Source of the DNA: Lindgomyces ingoldianus
Lineage: Eukaryota; Ascomycota; Dothideomycetes; Pleosporales; Lindgomycetaceae
Length of the DNA: 64,000 nt
NCBI RefSeq assembly: GCF_010093535.1
Contig: NW_022985162.1
Coordinates: 1 to 64,000 of the forward strand
Direction of reading: 5' to 3'
The translations under genes and the position numbers were made by a program. Within the stretch, counting starts at the first letter, position 1; every line of letters starts with the position of its first letter. A model generated the notes under the pieces. That model saw only the letters and a program-made list of their open reading frames with translations, made no database searches and had not been told where the DNA came from. Below, in pieces: positions 56,345 to 64,000 of this stretch.

Positions 56345-58235
56345 ATGGAGTCCGCATACCTGACAAAAGCCCACGAGCACGTCCGAAACGCAGCGACGGC
56401 CACATACAGCAGCAGCATCGTCACCGCGGGGGCAGAGCATGAACAGGCAGCCTCCGCCTTCCGCAACGCCGCTCAAGATACCCACAATGCAGAGGTCCGG
56501 CCCTCTCTCATGCCTCACTCGCCTGCATGCTAACCGTCCGCAGGCGCTCCGCATCCTGGAGCTGCTCGAGAATCACCACGTGAAGCTCGCCCAGCTCATC
56601 AGAGAACCGCCGAGGAAGAAAGAGAAGGACGGCGATGCTGCTTCCCAAGCTTCTGAGTCTGCTTCTCAGGCGTCTGAGTCTGCTACCCCTCCTCCGGCAA
56701 AGGCGGCGACTGCTAGAACTAGCTCGCCAAGCCCGGGTGCCTCCTCACCCACCCGAGCGCCTTCCCGTCGAAGACTGCCCCAGTCTTCGATAGCTAGCAA
56801 CCTTGCGGAGAAGAGAGGCATACCCGGCGTGCGGAGAGCCACTCCAGCTGCCTCGCCAGTCTCCGTCACAAACGCTCTTGCCACTCGCAGTGAACGACCA
56901 GACACTCCTGTTCGAGATCTCCTCCAGCGGCAGTCCAGAGATGCAGAAGATGCCAACAAGAAGAAAGGGGAGTCCTCTCATCCCACGCACCGTGCCAACC
57001 AAGCCCTATCAAACGCAGAAGAATCTCCTGCCCCTCGGCCCTCCTCCTCTCCTTCAGAAGACAATTTTCGCCGCTTCTACTCAGCCTTTGGGGGTGTCAT
57101 CTCCGCCATTTCTGCACCTCTTGCCTTCACCTCTCTCCCACTCCACCCTACCCCTCCGCCAGCACCCGATCCCGAACCTATTTCTCTACCTAAAAAATCT
57201 AAATCTAAATCCCCTGATACTTCCCGTTCAATCAAGTCCTCTGAACCCGATCTCGCCGCTTTGATCTCCAAGCCCGCTCTCCGCGCTCTAAGGGAAGACC
57301 GGCAAGGTGCTCTCGGCCCCTTCGCAAACAACGAATCCTTCTACGTCGTCCCCACGTCCGGCGGCACCGTCTCCTACGCCAATATCCTGAGAGACCAACA
57401 AGCTCATCCCCATCATGCTGCTCAGAACCCCCAGCTCGATGCTATCGATGAGCTCGAAGGCGATGGCCTTCGGGGAAGCTCCCATGAAGAATTCGTCGAC
57501 GCACGAGAGACTGCATTCCCGCCTTCCCCCACCGCCCCACGACACCAACGTCCGCGGTCAAGAGGCTCTACCGTAACCACTGCTCGCACGATTCCCGCAG
57601 GCAGAGGCACCGGACTCAAAACCATGGAAGAATTGCAACTTGAGAACGAGACGTTACGCACGCTAATAGACAAACAAGCAAAGCGTCTCTCAATGTGGGA
57701 AACCACGTCGCAATCCTCGTACAATGCGCTTGCGCAATCATTCCGTGCAAGAGGCGGCATTGGAAACAAACAGATGAGTGATCCGAGTGCGCTTGCGCAG
57801 GCGCTATCTCTGGGATCGAATGCGCTACCTTCTCCGCCGCCTGTTCCAAGTATACCGCCGCAATATAGCCAACCTTCGAAGGGAAATGAGGACGACGAGA
57901 AGGAGAAGGAAGCACGAGAACGGATCGCAGAGCTCGAAGCATTGCTTGCGGGACGAGAGCAGCAGATTTCAAGTTTGACGGATGAGAAAGAAAGTCTGGC
58001 AAAGCAAAACGAGAAGCATGCACTCGTTATCGGGAGATATAGAGAGCAGTGGGAGAAGCTGAAGGCTGGAGCGCGGAAGAAGGAACAGGAGAGGAGGGAG
58101 AAACGAATTATTGAATTGAAGACTGGAGCTACGGAGGGCAAGGACAGTGCTAGGGAGAGTGAAAGTGGGGATGCGGAGGATAAGGAGGAGGGGGAGGGTC
58201 TTGTGGAGGAGGAGCCTGGCTTCGGGAAGGCGTAA
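56345..58235 (+). CDS. Fungal coiled-coil protein with MIT-like hairpin
   Basis: Exon 1 56345-56494, intron 49 bp (weak GTCCGG donor, good GCTAAC branch and CGCAG), exon 2 56544-58235; 613 residues. The spliced N-terminus (about 1-72; SAYLTKAHEHVRNAATATYS, AASAFRNAAQD, then ALRILELLENHHVKLAQLI) forms an alpha-helical hairpin of the kind seen in MIT-like domains; the intron falls between its helices. A Ser/Pro/Ala-rich disordered region fills 75-400. A conserved-looking patch is FNRRFY-like (EDNFRRFYSAFGGVISAISAP, about 189-209) and NESFYVVPTSGG. The C-terminus (about 490-580) is a strong coiled coil (AELEALLAGREQQISSLTDE). Role unknown; membrane-traffic linkage via MIT is inference. An alternative start at 56439 in another frame gives an inferior N-terminus. 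Confidence 0.65.
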
Positions 58236-58929
58236 GGTGGTGGGAATTGGCATTGGTAGCACGTAACTAGGAATCGAGAGAATGGTGCCACTATAGGTGG
58301 CCTTAGCTGTAAGCACTGAGTGAACTTAAAGGACGGGGCCGCAATCTCATGTCTGTTAGTGGGTGACATAAGAACAACGAGGACAAAAACGCTCAAAGTC
58401 TTAGAGCGTGCCCAATAACGCTGCCTTCGATTTATGTCGTCAATGAACCCGCTTGTCCAAGTCTTCACAACCTCTCCAGTTTTCTCTTCCATTTCTTCAT
58501 TATTTGCGTTCTTGTTTTCTAATCTCTCTTTCAATGGCACTGTATATATTGTAGTACAGTGCAGAGATAGTCACGACTGCGGGACAGACAGCCATTCCTA
58601 CGCTACATCCCATCCATCCCAAATATCTTCCGAAGAGTGCGACGTTGTCGTCACCAGCGCAGGTGAGTAACCCACTCCTTGTACTCCCCCATACCATCCC
58701 CATTAAACTCACTGCATACCGCAGGTTTGTCCGGAATAGCAACAACATGATTCTACCTCAAAATGCACTCGAATACTCGCCTCATCGTCGCAGGACAGCC
58801 TTGGCAGACCATGGTGCAAAAGTCTGTCCTTCCCTGCCAATGACCGCTAGTCACCATCCCCTCTCCTTATTAATCTACTAGTGAAGGTTTAAGTTTAGGT
58901 CGAATATACTCACGCTTCTAGTCACAGTC
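58236..58929. other. Intergenic, no gene
   Basis: Contains only short frames, most overlapping in antisense. This is the left edge of a decayed block that runs to 61.9 kb. Confidence 0.35.
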
Positions 58930-59760
58930 CGGCCTCCGCGTGTTCAGATCCCCGCCATCCCACTAACCGTCCCGCCGGATGCAGGAATCTTCAACGGCAA
59001 CTTCAGAGCGAATACGTCACTCAGTATCTAGGGGAAAAAAATTCAATAGCTATGCTTAAGCGGGGGAAAGTATAAGGGTGAAAATTAGGCTAGGGCTAAA
59101 AGTCTCCCAGATTGAAAAGACGGGTGAGAAGTAGCCTATTCATGATTGTGGACATGGAAATCGTCAGGGAAAGACGACAGTGACAAACGCCGGACCCAGA
59201 TCCTTAACACAAAGAAACTTGTTACAGCAATGGGCATAGGTTTGGATCCACACCTGCCATCTCTACCATCCTAATATCTATTCGCAATCCATGTCCTCCG
59301 CCAAATCGGCCTCGAAATTTTTATCTCTACCACCGTGACCGTCGCCTTGGACGGTTTAACGATTTCATCGCCGCCAGAAATCAGCGATTAGAAATCGGGA
59401 TGGGTGATGGCTGTCATCATCTGCTCCAGGGTGCGGAAATATACCTGGATAACGGCATCGTGCTCGTCAATCTTCCACCCAGGCCCCGTTCCCCTCGTCC
59501 GCTCAGCAAACCCTCAAAATCGCCACCAGACTCTTCTACATGTCCACCAAAGCCGGCAAAAACGTATTCTAGCTCATCCGCACTTCCCGCAGCTCGGGTG
59601 GGTTCGCGGCCCCCGCTGACATCGCCAAAGCTAGAGGTCCGCTCCTAGATAACCTAGAGCTGGCGACTACGGGACTACTTGTAGCGCTCTCACCCAGATG
59701 TTTCGCGGCACTAGCTGGGTGGACGCAGTTTCTTAGCCAGACATGACTTAAGCTGTGAGT
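58930..59760 (+). pseudogene. Fragmented coding-like sequence, family unknown
   Basis: Plus-strand pieces in changing frames read like protein: QIPAIPLTVPPDAGIFNGNF (about 58945-59005), DNGIVLVNLPP (~59450), then QQTLKIATRLFYMSTKAGKN, a TAG stop, and SSGGFAAPADIAKARGPLLD plus LELATTGLLVALS (59510-59700). Stops and frame changes break it. I could not assign a family. G+C content here is higher than in the next kilobase, which suggests a more recently decayed gene. Confidence 0.3.
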
Positions 59761-60179
59761 GTTATATAGAGAAAGAAATGGGGCAAGATCAGAAAGCGAG
59801 AAGGTTAGGAGATATTGAGGGAGGGAGATGGAGAGCTAGGGGGGTTCAGATGGGCCAGATAGTGCGGCTAGGTAGGTTTCCCTGGCTCTCTTCCTCTCCT
59901 TTCTATACGCAGATATTCACTGTAGTCGGGCAGGAATGACATGCTAGCGCTGTCTACTCTACAGGTACAGCTATATTGGAGGAATTTCTTAAGAATCAGC
60001 AACCCACACTAACAATCCCCGTCCCCAGCATCTTCCGAGTCACAAGCCCAAAATCGCTGGCCAAGCGCCATGATTTCTAGGATATTATCGTGCAAAACGT
60101 ACGTGTTTACAGTACGGACATCGCAACGCTATCCGCGGATGTTATACACGTTAACGAGTCCCGGCACGGCCATCCGTAC

Positions 60180-61080
60180 GTAACGGAGTAGTTTTGAGGC
60201 TGTACTGTGTTCTGTACTGTTCAACCTGCTTGTAAGTACTAACTGTACTGAGTAGATGAGAGAGGGTAACTAGCAGTACTCCGTAACAAGCGAATTAACA
60301 TATTGTACTGTACTATTCGGGGTATAACAGGCTATTTTACGGATTATCTAACCTAATTAATAATTACTAGTAGGAGTAGAAGTGAATTAATTTTCTTAAG
60401 CTACATTGCTTACTGTTTCAATGTACTCCACTAGCCTAGCTAACTTTCTACTTACTACCTTATTACATAGGTATTTCTTGTGTAGCTCTATAGCCCTAAT
60501 CGTTGTGTGTAAAACGCAACAGGAGAGTGAACAGGCGCCTTATTAGAGGCAGATCAACTGCCTAAGGCCTAAGAGGTGGCAATGCACTAAGAGGCTTCAG
60601 TCTGGAGGGTAACGTACTAAGAAAGTAACATTATAAAGTGTATAAATGGGCTAGATTATAGTGTTGTGGAGTTTCTTAACAAACTCCTAACGAAACACGC
60701 CAGATTCGCATAATCTGCCTTAATTTTTTAGCTACCCTAAGGCCCCTCTGTGCCCTCTGAACTATATGCGCCTCCTGCAGCCCCACAGGCACTCTACTCT
60801 ACCCAAAATCTATACAGACTATCGTAAACGGCTAGTAACAGGGCCTCGCATACAGTTGCTCTACTGATAGCCACCTCTATACATACTAACCAGTACTAAC
60901 TTTGATGTACTGCAGTCCTATACGGGCAGGCGTACTGACAGATAGCCGCGTTGTTAACGACGAACAAGGAATTGAGGCTCAGACGATTGTTATTACCAGC
61001 GCAACGGGTTTACAAACACTTATTCTATTATTTTTATTTATATTTGCGAGGAGCTGCGTAAAGAACTCGCTTTAGCGTAC
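60180..61080. other. TA-rich decayed segment
   Basis: A marked fall in G+C and a rise in TA, TTAAT and CTA steps, with stops in all frames. Repeated TGTACTGTACT, AGTACT and TACTCCGTA words occur at 60190-60330 and 60890-60920. This fits RIP-like C-to-T decay of a former repeat, but no transposase or terminal repeat is recognisable. Confidence 0.4.
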
Positions 61081-61962
61081 TGCTCGCAAGTACGATGGCA
61101 GGGGCAGGGATAGGAGCGGAAAGAACGGTGGGAAGAAGAAGAAGGGGGAAAGAAGACTCATAGGCAACCCTCAATGTCTCAACCGACAACCTTGTCCAAA
61201 CCGTCTACTCCTCCCTCTCCCTCGCCCTATCCCCTTCCTCCATTGCTTTTCTCGGCAACATCCACGTCTCAAATTACTTACTAACCGCTTCCGTCCAAGC
61301 CATCTAGACAATAGCTTACATGTCCTCCCCCTCTAGCCTCCATCTTTCCATCTATTCAGCCTCAGCTCCCTTCTCCCCTCCCCTAAACGGTCAGATGCAA
61401 ATACCCATTGCCTGGAACACCATATTCCTACGTCATCGCTAGCCCGTTTATGGTGCTCCAGGGAGTTATCTTCATTTCGATGGGATGGGATATCTGGATC
61501 GGATGTGGCAGGAGCTTACGAGCACATTGAAGGGGGTGGGTAAGGGATTTGGTGTTTCACATGACTGTGTAGTATTCAAGGGCTTGTAAAGCTAAGCTTT
61601 TAGAAAGTATAAAGCGGAGGTTGGGAGGGGGTATTAAGAATGGAGTTGAGGGATGTAAGGCTGAAAGGGCGAAGTGTAAGTGTGCTTAGGGAATCTCAGG
61701 AGTGTTTTGCCGTGAAACGTCTACGAAGGTAATACCATATAGTCAATAAATCTCAGATTAACGACATTGCTACGAACTCAAAACACTAATACCCAGTCTA
61801 CAAATTCCAGTTTGTTTTGAAAAGGTCCGCAAACAGTACCGCAGAGCAAACACAGGTACCAAAGTAAACTCGTTAGAAATCACTAGAAGGAACCCAGAAC
61901 CAACGGCAACAGCCGTGCAATTCCATGCAGCCAATTTACCATCTTACTCCACCGGAAGCGAT
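61081..61962. other. Intergenic with a short coding-like remnant
   Basis: 61180-61450 reads in one plus-strand frame as DNLVQTVYSSLSLALSPSS, GNIHVSNYLLTASVQAI, a TAG stop, then TIAYMSSPSSLHLS and NGQMQIPIAWNTIF. It is probably debris, family unknown. The right end is the 3' flank of the CPA1 gene. Confidence 0.3.
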
Positions 61963-63467
61963 TTAAGCAGCAGCAGCAATAGGCTGCGGCGGCGGTGTAC
62001 CCGCTGTATCGACAATTACCTCTGCCTCAATCTTTCCGGGAGCGTGGCCCTTAAACTCTTCCAATGATGGATGCACACCAACACGTTCCTTGCTCAATAA
62101 ATCCACTAATAACGGGCTAGGCTTGTTATTCCTGTCGGAGAACATAGCCTGGTGATCCTTATACTTCTGCACACTCTCAACATACTTGTCAAACAAGTAC
62201 GCAGAATCGAGTGGTCCACCCTTCGCCTCCGGATGAAACTGGGCGCTGAAGATGGGGCGAGAGTTGTGGATCAGTCCTTCGTTGGACTGGTCGTTGAGGT
62301 TGGTGAAATATTCCCTCCAGTCTTCCGGGAGAGTCGTTGCATCAACAGCGTAACCGTGGTTCTGGGAGGTGATGTGACATTTGCCGGTCGTAAGATCAAG
62401 GGCAGGAATGTTGTGGGCACGGTTTCCGTATTTCAGCTTCACAGTCTTGGCGCCTGAAGCCAGCGCAAGAAGCTGGTGACCCATGCAAATACCCATGATT
62501 GGGATCTGGGAGCCCTCCATCAGCTTGCGGAGGTTGTAGACAGTCGCGGAGCAATGAGTTGGGTCGCCCGGGCCGTTGGAGATGAAGACACCGTCGAAGT
62601 GGTGGGCAACCTTGTGGATGGGGTAATCGAATGGGAAGGCCGTCACACTCGCACCTCGAGAGACGAGGCTTCGGAGGATGTTCTCCTTCACACCGCAGTC
62701 GATCAAAGCCACGTGCATGTCGCCAAGGGATGAGCTCACGTGGAACGGTGCCTTGGTGCTCACTCGGCGGACAAGGTTGATTGTCTCAGGGTCAATGAAA
62801 GCCTCGTCTTCATCGGCATCGTACTCCTCTCCAATGGTGACACGAGCAAGCGAGGAACCTTGTTCCCGGAGATACGTCACAATAGCCCGGGTATCCACCC
62901 CAGAGATGGCTGGAACGCCCTCTCGAGCGCACCACTGGGCTAAGCTCTCAACAGCAGTCCAATGGCTGTGCTGCATGGCATAATCCTGGACAACAATGCC
63001 AGCAGCCTGGATATGTGGAGATTCGAAGTATCGAAGCAATCCAAATTCATCCCTAGCGGAAGACGGTACTCCGTAGTTCCCGATCAAAGGCTGGGTAAAA
63101 ACGAGAATTTGGCCGCGGTAGGACGGATCCGTCATAGACTCGGGATATCCGACGAGGGAGGTTGTGAAGACAGCTTCGCCGGAGATGTTGGATTTGGCAC
63201 CAAAGGACTTGCCAGAGAAGATTGGTCCATTCTGCACGGCCATGAGCGATATGAATATTCATCGTTTGGGCGTGATCATACCTTGATGGTAAATGTAGCT
63301 CGTTCGGTGGAGATTGGGGTAGCTCGTCGATGAGGAGAGGGGACATGACGAGTAGAACTACTAGTGTGAACGGTAGCAAGACAGCGAGCGGGCACGCGGG
63401 TCTTTGTCGCTTGTCCCAGGACGTTCGCGGACCGAAGAGTGGATGGCTTGAAGAATTGCGAGATCAT
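61963..63467 (-). CDS. CPA1/arg-2: Arginine-specific carbamoyl-phosphate synthase, small subunit
   Basis: Exons 63467-63282 and 63231-61963 (50-bp intron, GTATGA donor, GTGCAG acceptor, phase 0); 484 residues. It is the glutaminase subunit that feeds ammonia to the large subunit for arginine synthesis, in the mitochondrion. The N-terminus ([19 protein letters not shown], with many Arg and no acidic residues) is a targeting presequence. Splicing joins RATFTIK to [25 protein letters not shown] without a break. The class I amidotransferase triad is present: Cys311 in [17 protein letters not shown], His395 and Glu397 in [23 protein letters not shown] precedes the Cys. Expression is very probably controlled by the attenuator-peptide uORF in the leader (stop 60 nt before this ATG). 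The in-frame ATG at 63243 lies within the intron and is not the start. Confidence 0.95.
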
Positions 63468-63527
63468 GTTGAGTGGAGATTTGTGTACAATTGAGAGTCG
63501 TTAGATATATGGGATACTGAGGGGAGT

Positions 63528-63832
63528 TCAGTTCACTGAAGCCTTCCACAGGTGGTCTAGCAGGAGGAGTCAGTTTGGGGCCCTGGCGGCTGGCTTTGTT
63601 TGGCAATGCCATACCTGAGATATAGTCCTATTGCAAGCAATTAGCCATAGTCAATATGAACAGGAGGAAAAAGGACGGATGGGGGATGCATAATAATGGC
63701 AGAGTTGGGCCATGGGCCGGGAATGACGCTGTGGATTGACGGTGTGCGATGACCAGAGATAAGGTAGGGCGGGAAGCGAGTAGTCATTCAGACACGTACC
63801 TGGGAGGTGAAGGTGGTTTGAACAGCACGCAT
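63528..63832 (-). CDS. Arginine attenuator peptide uORF, three exons
   Basis: Exons 63832-63800 (33 nt), 63627-63615 (13 nt) and 63556-63528 (29 nt) encode 24 residues plus stop. The spliced peptide contains FTSQDYISDHLWKA, matching the conserved core of the fungal arginine attenuator peptide, and has the same total length as the Neurospora form. Asp12 and Trp19, needed for function in Neurospora, are kept. The introns are 172 bp (GTACGT ... TTGCAATAG) and 58 bp (GTATGG, CTGACT, GCTAG). The known mechanism is that the nascent peptide stalls the ribosome at the uORF stop when arginine is high, cutting translation of the main frame and promoting decay. It precedes the CPA1 start by 60 nt. The 13-nt exon carries Asp12, Tyr13, Ile14 and Ser15. 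Confidence 0.85.
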
Positions 63833-64000
63833 AAGCGCGACAGAGACCAAACCCGGGCAATTCAGAAGAGAAGATGAAGGGCTGCAAAGACCCTTTTGAG
63901 AGTGCTAGATGAGCCTGGTGGGGGCGACTGTGGGTTTAGATGTTTGGTGAGGTGCGAGAAGGAAGAGCAGTTATCTGGCGGGGTTTTCAGCTGCATATTC
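63833..64000. promoter_or_regulatory. CPA1 promoter and 5' leader (partial)
   Basis: Lies upstream of the uORF on the minus strand and is cut by the window edge. No Gcn4/CPC1 site (TGACTCA) was seen in these 168 bp, so the transcription control lies further out if present. Confidence 0.35.

Noticed and set aside
57422..58540. A 372-codon minus-strand frame antisense to the coiled-coil gene
   Set aside because: Ser/Phe/Leu-rich complement of a charged coiled coil; the sense strand has splice sites and a domain-like N-terminus.

Overview
The window looks like a chromosome segment of a filamentous ascomycete (Pezizomycotina). The evidence is short introns (about 45-60 bp) with GTRNGT donors and CTAAC/CTGAC branch sites, a GH11 xylanase, a NACHT-WD40 NLR with a HeLo-type relic beside it, and an arginine attenuator peptide uORF in front of the arginine-specific carbamoyl-phosphate synthase small subunit. 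Leotiomycetes or Dothideomycetes seem most likely, but that is inference. All gene models were built by hand from splice signals and reading-frame continuity; no search was run.

Layout. 0-8.3 kb is accessory: an intact triple CbxX/CfxQ-type AAA+ protein followed by three broken genes (a mitochondrial-presequence-like relic, an NLR-like relic, and a GFA/CENP-V-type gene with two in-frame stops). 8.3-14.6 kb is ordinary: the divergent pair NSRP1/NFKBIL1, a secreted GH11 xylanase and an F-box protein. 14.6-20.1 kb has no clear protein gene but holds a CRE + heat-shock-element + TATA promoter in front of a repeat-bearing, apparently spliced, weakly coding transcription unit. 20.1-33.5 kb is housekeeping: PEX26-like peroxin, PARN deadenylase, SGNH esterase, NC2-alpha, tafazzin and NOSIP. 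33.5-46.5 kb is accessory and partly decayed: a HeLo-domain relic divergent from an intact NACHT-WD40 NLR, an MDR oxidoreductase pseudogene, an intact M43 metalloprotease and unidentified remnants. 46.6-58.2 kb is housekeeping: TMEM184/DUF300 protein, acinus-like SAP/RSB protein, GRAM-VASt sterol-transfer protein, and a coiled-coil protein with an N-terminal helical hairpin. 58.2-61.9 kb is decayed and TA-rich. 61.9-63.8 kb is the CPA1/arg-2 homologue with its uORF.

Functional themes. Several genes act in nuclear RNA handling (NSRP1, NFKBIL1, NOSIP, acinus, PARN). Membrane and lipid biology is represented by tafazzin, the GRAM-VASt protein, PEX26 and TMEM184. Three proteins look secreted (xylanase, SGNH hydrolase, M43 protease), which fits a plant- or litter-associated life style. 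The most unusual items are the attenuator uORF cut into three exons with a 13-nt microexon carrying its key Asp, the tafazzin 19-nt microexon behind a GC-AG intron, the stress-promoter/repeat-RNA locus, and the NLR/HeLo pair.
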